This document shows positions 16,549-25,145 of a stretch of 53,536 bases of DNA, piece by piece. The stretch is from an uncultured Saprospiraceae bacterium (GTDB lineage: Bacteria > Bacteroidota > Bacteroidia > Chitinophagales > Saprospiraceae): contig CAKZUK010000153.1 in NCBI GenBank assembly GCA_937921775.1, forward strand, positions 1 to 53,536. Direction: 5' to 3'. Numbering within the stretch: the stretch's first letter is position 1; each line of letters starts with the position of its first letter. The notes under the pieces were generated by a model. It searched no databases. It was not told where the DNA came from and worked only from the letters and a program-made list of their open reading frames with translations. A program made the translations under genes and the position numbers.

Positions 16549-18375
16549 TTAGCGAAACACCGTAACATCTCCGCCGTCAATTATATTTTTTAATTCTCCA
16601 TCTTGCTCAATTAGCATTTTGGCAAGATAGGTATAGGTTCCAACACCAATTGGCCTACCATCAATTTTACCATCCCATTCGTTCTCATTGGATTTAAATA
16701 GGAAACCGCCCCAGCGATCAAATATTAATAACTCAATTTCTACCAAGGTGCAAGTTGCCGTTCCAAAGTAAACCTTAAAAATATCGTTGTTGGTGTCTCC
16801 TTGCGGAGAAAAAGCGTTTGGAATAAAATACTCACAAGGTCGTTCGCAGACAGAAGTAGAAACAACAATGGAATCAGAATCAAACATACATAATTCTGTA
16901 GTTATGCTGGCTTGATAAGTCCCCGGTTCTGTTATTGTGATATTGAGTCCAGTCTCTCCGTTGTTCCAAACAATATTATATGTATCATCCAAATCGATAT
17001 CCAGTTGATGTTCATCTCCTAGACAAATGGTGACATCGTTACCAAGAAACAATTCTTCTTCAACTGCCAATTCCACATAAATGCAAGTATCACATGGCTC
17101 TGTTTCTAAAGTAAAGACACTTGTTGGCCATTCACAATCTTCAAAGAAAACTGTTGCCTCGTAAGTCCCTGGTTCGTTAACTGTTATGCTAGTTCCAGTT
17201 TGGCCAGTATTCCAAACGACATCCACATCAAAATCAAGATCAATGCCTATTTCTAATTCATGAAAATCACAAATGGTGGTATCTGCCCCCAAGTCTAATT
17301 TATCCTTAATCGAATTATATAGCAAAGCACAAGGCCCACAATCCTCTACTTCTACATGAATCGTATCCGAAGTAGATATGCAGTTGAATATAAAAATATC
17401 TGCCCAATAGTCACCCGGCTCTGTTATGTTGATCGTATTGCCAGTCTGTCCATCACTCCAAGTAATAATTGAACCGATAACATTGATCGTTGCAGAAAGA
17501 GATTGACCATCACAAATAGTCGTATCAACCATCAATGTATAATAGAGTTCAATGGCCCCAAAGTCAAGACCAACAATAGGAGCGCCATTATATTCGCTAG
17601 TAGCATGTGTTTCATCTATATAGTCGAGGGAATTTGAGTTTGTGTCAAACTTATAAAAGCCACGATCAGCAGTGGTGATAAATAATTGATCTCCATATAC
17701 TGATAAGTCCTGACTTCCAATATAAGGCGTTGACAAAAGCAATGATGCAGTCATGGTCGCACCAACTGTTCCAAAATTGGAGACATAAAAATTAGAAGTA
17801 CTTAGATCATCAGCATCATTAAAATAAAGGAAGTTGTTAATAAAAACCATATCATCAATATCGTTTTCAACCGTTCCACTTAAAGTTGTTTTAAAGAAAG
17901 CTTCTCCATTGGTCGAATTTAATCCGACGATAGATTCTGCAGTGTTTACCCCAGCACCAATATCATCATTCATACTTACTGAAGCATAAAGTATATTATC
18001 ATTGTCATTAAATGCTAAAGCTTTGCAGGAATAGATCGGATCAATTGGCAATAATATTTCACCAACTTCATTATAATTTCCTCCCCAACTAATACTGACA
18101 AGTGTTGGATTTGAGTCGGGATTAATAATGCCATAGTACAGGCAGCTGATGGGTGCAAAAGCTAAATTGGTCACTTCAACGCCAGCTGGAATATTTGTAT
18201 TAGTCACAAAAGTTAGATCACCTGTTTGAAGGTCAATTTCTACCAGTTCATTATTAACCAGTCCAAGCATCCTTCCGTTTTGCGCGCTTATAGTTTGACT
18301 AAAAAGACAAATGACAGTAAAGACTAGGAGTATGTATATGCTGCGAGGAGATGTAATGTTCATTATAATTTTCAT
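16549..18375 (-). CDS. Secreted protein with T9SS type B sorting domain
   Basis: The 608-residue protein has a signal peptide (cleavage near TISAQNG). An N-terminal propeller-like part (about 35-280) contains GLVNNELVEIDLQTG, where short strands and Asn/Asp turns alternate. Three Ig-like repeats (about 290-510) follow, each with DxTICxG or similar, then TGxxITVxEPGTY. The C terminus (about 515-608) is a type B (CHU_C/gliding-motility) sorting domain: FIPNAFSPQGDTNNDIF, IFDRWGGFLF, GVGTYTYLA. It should be exported by Sec, cross the outer membrane through T9SS and stay at the surface. The start could also be the Met at 18363. The function of the propeller is unknown. Confidence 0.9.
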   Translation of the reverse strand: MKIIMNITSPRSIYILLVFTVICLFSQTISAQNGRMLGLVNNELVEIDLQTGDLTFVTNTNIPAGVEVTNLAFAPISCLYYGIINPDSNPTLVSISWGGNYNEVGEILLPIDPIYSCKALAFNDNDNILYASVSMNDDIGAGVNTAESIVGLNSTNGEAFFKTTLSGTVENDIDDMVFINNFLYFNDADDLSTSNFYVSNFGTVGATMTASLLLSTPYIGSQDLSVYGDQLFITTADRGFYKFDTNSNSLDYIDETHATSEYNGAPIVGLDFGAIELYYTLMVDTTICDGQSLSATINVIGSIITWSDGQTGNTINITEPGDYWADIFIFNCISTSDTIHVEVEDCGPCALLYNSIKDKLDLGADTTICDFHELEIGIDLDFDVDVVWNTGQTGTSITVNEPGTYEATVFFEDCEWPTSVFTLETEPCDTCIYVELAVEEELFLGNDVTICLGDEHQLDIDLDDTYNIVWNNGETGLNITITEPGTYQASITTELCMFDSDSIVVSTSVCERPCEYFIPNAFSPQGDTNNDIFKVYFGTATCTLVEIELLIFDRWGGFLFKSNENEWDGKIDGRPIGVGTYTYLAKMLIEQDGELKNIIDGGDVTVFR

Positions 18376-18414
18376 ACCGAAACTAAGGATCTTTTTTTTG
18401 TAAGATTACGTTTA

Positions 18415-18422
18415 CAAAGATA
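18415..18422 (-). promoter_or_regulatory. Candidate -7 box (TATCTTTG) upstream of the T9SS type B gene
   Basis: The minus strand reads TATCTTTG, 39 bp before the ATG at 18375, in the short gap after the acetyltransferase gene. It matches TAnnTTTG and suggests the secreted-protein gene has its own promoter. No good -33 element is seen at the usual spacing. Confidence 0.45.
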
Positions 18423-18513
18423 TGCATATTTAGCTACGGATACAGTCGCGAACTGGCAATTAACTGCAAAGCTAGGTAATAAGAGCTGAGAAATTGTCAA
18501 AAAAGCAGATACT

Positions 18514-19137
18514 TTAACTTTTGAGAAATTCAAAATTCCCCGAAGTAAGGTCAGCGCTATGTTTTGTAATTTTCTCAATCTCCCAGTTCCACCAAGAAGT
18601 CTTAATCAATAAGTCAATATCTTCGTCTGAAAAGCGCTTTCTAATCTCCTTAGCTGGGTTGCCACCCACGATTGAGTAAGCTGCAACATCTTTAGTTACA
18701 ACAGCATGTGAAGCGACTATAGCTCCATCAGCGATTTTTACACCAGGCATGATACAGGATTTGTATCCCAACCAAACGTCGTTCCCAATTTCAGTATTCC
18801 CTTTATTCGGATACGATTTTCCTTCCATTGCATTTTCCCATCCATTCCCAAAAATGGCAAAAGGGTAGGCGCTGATTGATTCACTTAGATGATTGGCCCC
18901 ATTCATAATAAACGTTACATCAGAGGCAATCATACAGAATTTTCCAATGATCAATTTATCGCCAGTAAAGTCGAAATGGTATTTAACGTTTTTCTCAAAG
19001 TTAGCTACGTCTTCAAAGTCATCATAGTAGGTATAATCACCAACGATGATGTTTGGATTGGTAATTATATTTTTTAGAAAGCAAAGTCGGTGGTAAGCTT
19101 CTAGTGGAAATTTATTATTCTTATCAGGACCATTCAT
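18514..19137 (-). CDS. Xenobiotic-type hexapeptide O-acetyltransferase (Vat/CatB-like)
   Basis: The 207-residue protein is a left-handed beta-helix (hexapeptide) acetyltransferase. Recognisable pieces in order are NPNIIVGDYTYYDD, the YHFDFTGDKLIIGKFC block, the active-site MNGANH (His83), NTEIGNDVWLGYKSCIMPGV, then DGAIVASHAVVTKDV and SIVGGNPAKEIRKRF, ending in a WWNWE helix. This order is that of the xenobiotic acetyltransferases, which use acetyl-CoA to acetylate streptogramin A (Vat) or chloramphenicol (CatB). Many environmental members have unknown substrates. Length is normal. It starts 19 bp after the stop of the YD-repeat gene upstream. Drug resistance is a possibility, not a conclusion. 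Confidence 0.88.
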   Translation of the reverse strand: MNGPDKNNKFPLEAYHRLCFLKNIITNPNIIVGDYTYYDDFEDVANFEKNVKYHFDFTGDKLIIGKFCMIASDVTFIMNGANHLSESISAYPFAIFGNGWENAMEGKSYPNKGNTEIGNDVWLGYKSCIMPGVKIADGAIVASHAVVTKDVAAYSIVGGNPAKEIRKRFSDEDIDLLIKTSWWNWEIEKITKHSADLTSGNFEFLKS

Positions 19138-19155
19138 ATCAGTTATTCTTGTTTA

Positions 19156-20910
19156 TTACTTATCGTAGTAAGTATATTTGTAGATCTTTCGTGTTTCGGT
19201 TCCTCTATCTATAACAATGTGCTTGATTGGCAACTTATATTCATTATAATCCCATCGCTCTGAACCAGCAACATCACCGTTTAATTTGTATAATGTCTTT
19301 ATCGTGTACTTTTCCTTCGGATTGTGTTCTATTTGATTTTGCTTTCCTAGGGGCTTTCCATCCCAAGTGTGACCATAACCATATTGTGTTTTCAATACTT
19401 CAATACCATCTACATACTTGTAATCAATATAATGAATCGTGTCTGATTCTACAACAGAATAAATACGTTCCAAAACATTTTCCTTGTTGTAGTTATAATA
19501 AGCAATTGTTTCTCTCCCTTTATTTCCTTCTCTAAATTGATGCACAATCATTTTTTCAATTCTATTATCTTCAATCACAAAAGAATCTTTGCGAGAAATA
19601 TGAACAGCTCCGTCATGATTTGCATACTTACCAATAGAGACAAGCAGCCGACCTTTGTCATCAAAATAAACTTCCCTACGATCGAATGGAAGGTCTCCAG
19701 GAAGATTCCTTTCATTTAAACTACAGAACTGCTCTTTAATTAAAGCTTTATTTTTTAAATCATAAGTATTGGTCTGACTGCACTTTTTCTCAAGACTTAA
19801 AGTATAAAAAGTTTGACTCGTTTTCTTGTCTCCTAAGTAAGTATAAACCCATTTCGAACCTTCCCGACTTATATAATCCAATGTCGAATGTTCTAGGATT
19901 AAACCGTTTTCATTATACTTAAAATTTTCAATTGCAATCGTATCTGTATTTGCTTTTTTGTTTTGAGAAATAACTTGAACGAGCAAACCTTTGTCATTGT
20001 AAGTAAAATGTTTTACTGCATTTACAGAGTCAATACGCACTAATCGATCAGCTTCATAATGATAAAACATCTCCTTGAAAAACTCACCCTCTTTAGGTGC
20101 ATGATACATTTCCACTGCAAATCGTTTCTTTTTCAAAAGCCCCTTTTCGTCATAGTCAAAAAACTCCCAATGTTCAAGTTCCTCATTGGTACCGTAGCCA
20201 TTTTGATAAGCTTTTGCAAAGTATTGAAGTCGTATTGGCTGCCCGTTTTCATTGTATTTCGCCCAAGCAATGGTATCTCCATTTTCTAAACTAACTTTTA
20301 ACTTTTCAACTAAGCTTCCTTTCTGAGAATAGCGATAAGTCGTCGTATTTATAGGCTCATCTTCTTCATCAGGATAAAAAGCTTCTTTTATTAAAAAATC
20401 ACCTTCATAAGAATACTGAATATAAGGATCACCTCGGACGGCATATATTTTCTTATCTAATTTCTGATTGGGAAGGTATTGATAAACTGTTTTAAATGGC
20501 CTTTCTCTCATTAATCTTTCTTCGGTCGTTTCCATTAATAGTTCCCCATCATAAATGAATTCTTTAAAAGTAACTGCCCCTTGAACGACCACCTCAAGGT
20601 CTTCCCGAACAATGCTGTCATTTCTAAAAGTATAATTGATCGTATGCGTTTCAAGATCGCCTAACTTTTGATCGAAGTAATTGGCCGTTTTATAAATCTC
20701 ATACTGACCTTTTTTATCAAAATATAAGGAGACGATATTTTCCTTTGAATCTTTAGTGTCGTTTTGGAAATGTGTCGTTGAGGTACATTCAATGGACTCA
20801 ATGTTTCGAAGCATAGCCTCACTGATGTTCATCACCATTGGGTCAGCATACTCCTCTTGTGCAGATAGGAGATAAGGGAGAAACAAAAGGAGGATAAATA
20901 TTTTTCTCAT
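19156..20910 (-). CDS. Secreted protein with YD/RHS-like repeats, function unknown
   Basis: The 584-residue protein has a signal peptide (residues 1-17, cleavage near LLSAQEE). The mature part is a chain of short beta-hairpin repeats of about 20-30 residues: YDEKGLLKKKRF, YNDKGLLVQVIS, YNENGLILEHST, YFDDKGRLLVSIG and similar. The repeat (Y-x-[DN]-x-x-G-x-[LI]) recalls YD/RHS repeats but is looser, and no toxin domain or RHS core motif is seen at the C terminus. It may form a solenoid or propeller in the periplasm or at the surface. The acetyltransferase gene follows after 19 bp, so they may share a transcript. No precise function can be given. Confidence 0.7.
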   Translation of the reverse strand: MRKIFILLLFLPYLLSAQEEYADPMVMNISEAMLRNIESIECTSTTHFQNDTKDSKENIVSLYFDKKGQYEIYKTANYFDQKLGDLETHTINYTFRNDSIVREDLEVVVQGAVTFKEFIYDGELLMETTEERLMRERPFKTVYQYLPNQKLDKKIYAVRGDPYIQYSYEGDFLIKEAFYPDEEDEPINTTTYRYSQKGSLVEKLKVSLENGDTIAWAKYNENGQPIRLQYFAKAYQNGYGTNEELEHWEFFDYDEKGLLKKKRFAVEMYHAPKEGEFFKEMFYHYEADRLVRIDSVNAVKHFTYNDKGLLVQVISQNKKANTDTIAIENFKYNENGLILEHSTLDYISREGSKWVYTYLGDKKTSQTFYTLSLEKKCSQTNTYDLKNKALIKEQFCSLNERNLPGDLPFDRREVYFDDKGRLLVSIGKYANHDGAVHISRKDSFVIEDNRIEKMIVHQFREGNKGRETIAYYNYNKENVLERIYSVVESDTIHYIDYKYVDGIEVLKTQYGYGHTWDGKPLGKQNQIEHNPKEKYTIKTLYKLNGDVAGSERWDYNEYKLPIKHIVIDRGTETRKIYKYTYYDK

Positions 20911-20957
20911 TTTTATGATTTGTAGATATCACTTAAATAATTTCGTGCATTAAGTAC

Positions 20958-22133
20958 TTACTTAATTTCACCTGAGCTAGTCAAACCAATCAATCCCAAC
21001 ACCGGCCCTATAGCAAGTAAAATAAAAAGGTTTTCTTTATTCCAACTAATACTCAAATAGTTTATCAATTGGATGCTTAGAATTGTAATGGCAAAACCGA
21101 TGCAATTCACTATCGTCAGAGCAGTACCTCTGGTTTCACTTTCTGCATTTTGGGCAACAAGGGTAGAAAACAATGGCGAATCAGCAATGACCACCAAACC
21201 CCAGAAAATTAAAAACGCAATAAATAAGGCTGGAGTATTGAGCTGAAAACAAAAAGGCGAAAGCAAACAACATATGCAGGAGAGTAATAAGGCTGCGAAT
21301 GCCGTATTCTTAGTCCCAAAGCGAATGGAAAGATAGCCTCCAGCTACGCAAGCCAAGCCACCCATTCCTATAATAAAAAAAGCCAACAGCGATATATTAA
21401 AATTGCTTTCAGGATGCAATGCAATATAATGATTGAGCATCAAAGGCACAAAGGTCCAAAAAGCATACAATTCCCACATGTGACCAAAATACCCAAAGGC
21501 CGCAGACCTAAAAGGTTTATTCTTAAAGACATTAAAAAATGCAGTGAAATCGGTCTTTTGTCCCGCCTTTCGGAAAGGTCCGTTTGGCACATAAATGAGC
21601 ATAAGCATACCTCCAAATACAGCAAAACAAGTCGTCAACTCAATGACAACTTTCCAATAAACCAAACCATCAAAACTATTTAGTAAATGTGGAAAGGCAG
21701 TCCCCAAAACCAAAGCACCAACCAAATATCCCAATGAGGTGCCCAAGCCTTTTTGATAATAATCAGCGGCAATTTTCATTCCTACAGGATAAATACCTGC
21801 CAGAAAAAATCCAGTTGTAAATCGGAAAGCAAGTAGGCTGGTAAGGGTATTGGAATGATGTAGTGTGCCTAGATTAAAAAGAGCCCCTGCCAAGGCACAA
21901 AAAAAGAAAACTCTTGAAGGTGAAAAACGATCTGCAATCGTCAATAAAGCAAAAACCAATGTCCCTATGATAAACCCAAATTGAACGGCAGAAGTTAAAT
22001 GCCCCAAAGCACTTTCCTCAAAATTAAAAGTCCTCAACAGATCGGGCATCACTGCATTACCGGCAAACCACAAGGAAGTACAACAGAATTGCGAAATGAC
22101 TATGACCGGAAGAATCCACTTATTTATTGGCAA
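20958..22133 (-). CDS. Major facilitator superfamily transporter
   Basis: The 391-residue protein is nearly all membrane helices (about 12), with the MFS-like loop after helix 2 (ADRFSPSRV) and the symmetric two-half layout. Residues 1-30 (WILPVIVISQFCCTSLWFAG) form helix 1, as in the CynX/NarK-like side of the superfamily. No substrate motif is certain; it may export drugs or take up anions or nucleosides. The palindromic element at 22210-22375 lies directly upstream, within the gap to the next gene, and could affect expression. The downstream gene (YD-repeat protein) starts 47 bp away on the same strand. Confidence 0.85.
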   Translation of the reverse strand: MPINKWILPVIVISQFCCTSLWFAGNAVMPDLLRTFNFEESALGHLTSAVQFGFIIGTLVFALLTIADRFSPSRVFFFCALAGALFNLGTLHHSNTLTSLLAFRFTTGFFLAGIYPVGMKIAADYYQKGLGTSLGYLVGALVLGTAFPHLLNSFDGLVYWKVVIELTTCFAVFGGMLMLIYVPNGPFRKAGQKTDFTAFFNVFKNKPFRSAAFGYFGHMWELYAFWTFVPLMLNHYIALHPESNFNISLLAFFIIGMGGLACVAGGYLSIRFGTKNTAFAALLLSCICCLLSPFCFQLNTPALFIAFLIFWGLVVIADSPLFSTLVAQNAESETRGTALTIVNCIGFAITILSIQLINYLSISWNKENLFILLAIGPVLGLIGLTSSGEIK

Positions 22134-22209
22134 TTTCGAAAAAGGTTTTTGAACGATTTACTTAAAATACCAAAGTAGGAAATTTTAAGCAAATCCCATC
22201 CATCTTTCC

Positions 22210-22375
22210 TTAAGTAATGTACAGAATTAAATTTACTATTAGATGGAGCCATTTTTAGTCTCATACTTCCTTAAATTTTTTAGCTGTAGCTACGGCTACA
22301 CCGAAAAAATTTAAGTCGCCTGAAACAAAAACTCATCTCAATCTAATGTAAAAACAATTTCCGTACATTACTTAA
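22210..22375. mobile_element. 166-bp palindromic MITE-like element
   Basis: The two ends are a perfect 13-bp inverted repeat, TTAAGTAATGTAC at 22210-22222 and its complement at 22363-22375. Inward, ATTAGATgGAG (22238-22248) pairs with CTCaATCTAAT (22337-22347). The centre is a 46-bp hairpin: CTTAAATTTTTT (22270-22281), a 3-nt internal loop, TGTAGC, a TACG tetraloop, GCTACA, and AAAAAATTTAAG (22304-22315). The remaining arms also match in part and are equal in length. There is no ORF. No clear target-site duplication is visible unless TTAA itself is the target. It lies between the MFS and receptor genes, both on the minus strand. Copies elsewhere in the genome are needed to prove mobility. Confidence 0.7.
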
Positions 22376-22452
22376 TCTCTATGCTTAATTAAGCTATAGT
22401 TTAATCCCAGAGTCTTTCACCGATTAATGTTAACCCAATTATGTCCCAACAT

Positions 22453-24888
22453 TTAATTGACTCTTCGACGCTCTTCCTCCGAACTGGTACTTCGATTTCG
22501 CGAGGCTTTCAACTTATTATTTCCAAAGCTCCTAGAATAGCTCAGTTTAAAGGTTCGATTACTAAAGTCCCAGACACCGTCAGTCTCAAACCCTTGTGTC
22601 GGAATGGAAGTACCACCAGAGAATTCAATAGAGTTAAACAGGTCTGTGATATTAAAACGCAAAACACTACGATCCTTTTTAAACTTTTTTTGAATACCAA
22701 AGCTCATTCCAGTGATCGGATCAAGAGTAGAGCGTCCGAACAGTCCAGATGAGTTATAAAAGCCTGACAATTCAATTGAAAAATCCTTTGGCAAAATAAA
22801 GGTTTGAGTCGTACTTAAGTTGTAGCCTGTATTTTCAAGACTAAAAGGTTCACCGTTATAATCCGAGTTTATTTTTTGCCAAACAAGAATAAAATTATTC
22901 TGCATTTCCCAAAAGTCGCCGATGTAAAAGGGTAGGGCAAGCGTTCCTGAAACGACATGCGTATTTTTCAAATTAATAGGAGAGAAGGCCTGCTGATTCG
23001 TACTCACGTCCACCTGATCCTGAAAGCGTGCAATGCTTCCTTCCTCGAAACTGTATTGGGCCGAAAGCAAATACGATTTATGTCGGTAGTCAACTTTTAC
23101 ATTGTCAGAAATCGCAGGCTGTAAAGCAGCATTTCCAAAAAAGAAAGTATTGGGATCAATAAAGATGGCAAATGGTGCCATGTCATTAAACGTTGGACGA
23201 CTTATTCGCCTATTGTAAGAAAGATTCAAACTATTGTTGTCATTAATGGTATGGGAATAAAAAACGGAAGGGAATAATTTTCCAAATTGACGATCAACTA
23301 CAGGTCCTTCTTTTTCTGTATCTAATTGCGAATCAGTATATTCATAGCGCAAGCCAAATTTAAACATATTTTGCTCATTCGCTTTGTAATCAAACGAGCT
23401 AAAGGCTGCAAAAATAGATTCCTCCAAATCACTTTTGTTTGTAAACTGTCCCACATTAATCCATTCTGAGTTTTCTAAAACATCAACACTTACATCATTT
23501 GTAAAGGTAGAATAAGCGCCTTTTATTCCTGCTTGAAAGTTGACATTATCTCCAAGCGATGTCTCGAAATCAATCTGGCTTACCAAAATATTGATCGGTG
23601 TAAATTTATCACTTCGGGTATCTTCAATTTTCTGCAATGAATTTTCACCATCAAAATAACTGGTCGTATAATTATTCGGATTCTCATCTTCATAAACCAA
23701 GTAATCAATGTCGAAATTCAATTTTGAATCCGCTGTAAATTTGTGTTGCAAATTGAAGTTCCCCATTATATGTTTCCACTGATTGCGCTCGTCATTAGTT
23801 AGTTCGACTTGTTCTTCCAGAATGTTATTGACCTTAGTTCGCCCTTCATTCATGGCGTCCATCGTCCACTTGTTATTGTGCGCTCCGAGCAAAAAACCAA
23901 CAATAGTTTGGTCGGTGATTTCATAATCTAAGCCTAGGCGAATATTATGATTTAGCTGAATTGGATCACGCAAGGTAGTCACCTCACTTACAGTGGTATT
24001 GCCTTCAAAAATCACTTTTCTGTAGTTATAAAAATCTTGTAATTGAGCTTTATACTTAAAACCATAACTGCTAAAAACATTCAGCTTATTATTCCGATAG
24101 TTAAGGGATATATTAGCAGAGCCCACTTCACCTTCTCCATAACCTGCGGAGACCACCAAGTTTCCATTGAGACCGAGGTCAGTACTTTTTTTGAGGACAA
24201 TATTGATGAACCCAGCGTTGCCTTCTGCATCAAAATTTGCAGGAGGCGTCGTGATTAATTCAATCGACTCAATATTGTCAGCGCTCATTCCATCCAGCAT
24301 CTGTAAGATACCAGAAGTAGGTTGATAACTTTGCTTTCCATTAATCATGATCACCACGCCTTCTTTTCCAATCAATGAAAGTGCATCAGTCTGCCGATTG
24401 ACAAGAACTCCCGGAGAACGTTCTAATACCTCCAGTGCAGTGCCTCCAGCGGAAGTAAGGCTATTCGCTACGTTTACTACAAGTCGGTCAATTTTTTGTT
24501 CAAACAAAGCCTTCCTCCCTACAATTTCAACTTCACCTAGGACTTGACTATCTTCCCTGAGTATTACATTGGGCATGATATGCATTCCTGTATTATTTTC
24601 TAATTGAACCAAGTCAGAAAAATGATCCTTATAGCCCAGCATACTAACATTAATCAGGTAGCCCTCTGTCTTTACCTTAAGTGTGTAAAATCCATTTTCG
24701 TCACTAAGGCTTCCCAAAATGAGACTGCTATCCACTGGACTAAGCAAAAGGACGTTGGCATAGGAGATGGGCGTGCCAGAAACATCTAGTACCGTTCCTG
24801 AAACTTGGTTTTGAGCTGAAAGAGATTGAGAAAAAAGGATAAAAATTAACATAGATGAGTAGAGATACCTTGGGGCAAGTGATTTCAT
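22453..24888 (-). CDS. Outer-membrane beta-barrel receptor, paralogue of the one at 12507
   Basis: The 811-residue protein repeats the layout of the receptor at 12507. It has a signal peptide (cleavage near SLSAQNQ) and a carboxypeptidase-regulatory domain (about 30-115, SGTVLDVSGTPISYANVLL). A plug-like domain (about 125-235) contains GGTALEVLERSPGVLV, GVVIMINGKQSY and NFDAEGNAGFINIVLKK. A beta-barrel runs to about residue 790. The last strand is followed by a basic/serine-rich tail (RNRSTSSEEERRRVN). It is probably a TonB-dependent-like receptor with unknown ligand. The gene appears monocistronic. A candidate promoter box lies at 25032-25039. Confidence 0.88.
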   Translation of the reverse strand: MKSLAPRYLYSSMLIFILFSQSLSAQNQVSGTVLDVSGTPISYANVLLLSPVDSSLILGSLSDENGFYTLKVKTEGYLINVSMLGYKDHFSDLVQLENNTGMHIMPNVILREDSQVLGEVEIVGRKALFEQKIDRLVVNVANSLTSAGGTALEVLERSPGVLVNRQTDALSLIGKEGVVIMINGKQSYQPTSGILQMLDGMSADNIESIELITTPPANFDAEGNAGFINIVLKKSTDLGLNGNLVVSAGYGEGEVGSANISLNYRNNKLNVFSSYGFKYKAQLQDFYNYRKVIFEGNTTVSEVTTLRDPIQLNHNIRLGLDYEITDQTIVGFLLGAHNNKWTMDAMNEGRTKVNNILEEQVELTNDERNQWKHIMGNFNLQHKFTADSKLNFDIDYLVYEDENPNNYTTSYFDGENSLQKIEDTRSDKFTPINILVSQIDFETSLGDNVNFQAGIKGAYSTFTNDVSVDVLENSEWINVGQFTNKSDLEESIFAAFSSFDYKANEQNMFKFGLRYEYTDSQLDTEKEGPVVDRQFGKLFPSVFYSHTINDNNSLNLSYNRRISRPTFNDMAPFAIFIDPNTFFFGNAALQPAISDNVKVDYRHKSYLLSAQYSFEEGSIARFQDQVDVSTNQQAFSPINLKNTHVVSGTLALPFYIGDFWEMQNNFILVWQKINSDYNGEPFSLENTGYNLSTTQTFILPKDFSIELSGFYNSSGLFGRSTLDPITGMSFGIQKKFKKDRSVLRFNITDLFNSIEFSGGTSIPTQGFETDGVWDFSNRTFKLSYSRSFGNNKLKASRNRSTSSEEERRRVN

Positions 24889-25031
24889 TTTTTTGGTTTT
24901 TTAAGGTCATTTGGTTAAAAGAGAAACAATATATTTCTAACCAAAATCATTGACTAAAAAATACTACTAGTGAGCTGTACCATTTTTTTATTCAAAATTC
25001 ATGACTCGAAAGTCAGGTGATTTCTGAAGCT

Positions 25032-25039
25032 CAAATATA
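25032..25039 (-). promoter_or_regulatory. Candidate -7 box (TATATTTG) for the second receptor gene
   Basis: The minus strand reads TATATTTG, matching TAnnTTTG, 143 bp before the receptor ATG at 24888. The region is AT-rich, so a chance match is possible, and no -33 element is clear. Confidence 0.3.
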
Positions 25040-25145
25040 CTTAAAAATAAACATCTGATAAAAATATTAACTTTTTCTTAGCTTTATAAAAGGCGAACAA
25101 CAGCAACTTAGGTGACATATTAAATGATCATATAAACTCAATTTA

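Noticed and set aside
18372..18578. 68-codon minus-strand frame between acetyltransferase and T9SS type B genes
   Set aside because: Overlaps the acetyltransferase C terminus in another frame and includes the promoter box; no family character.
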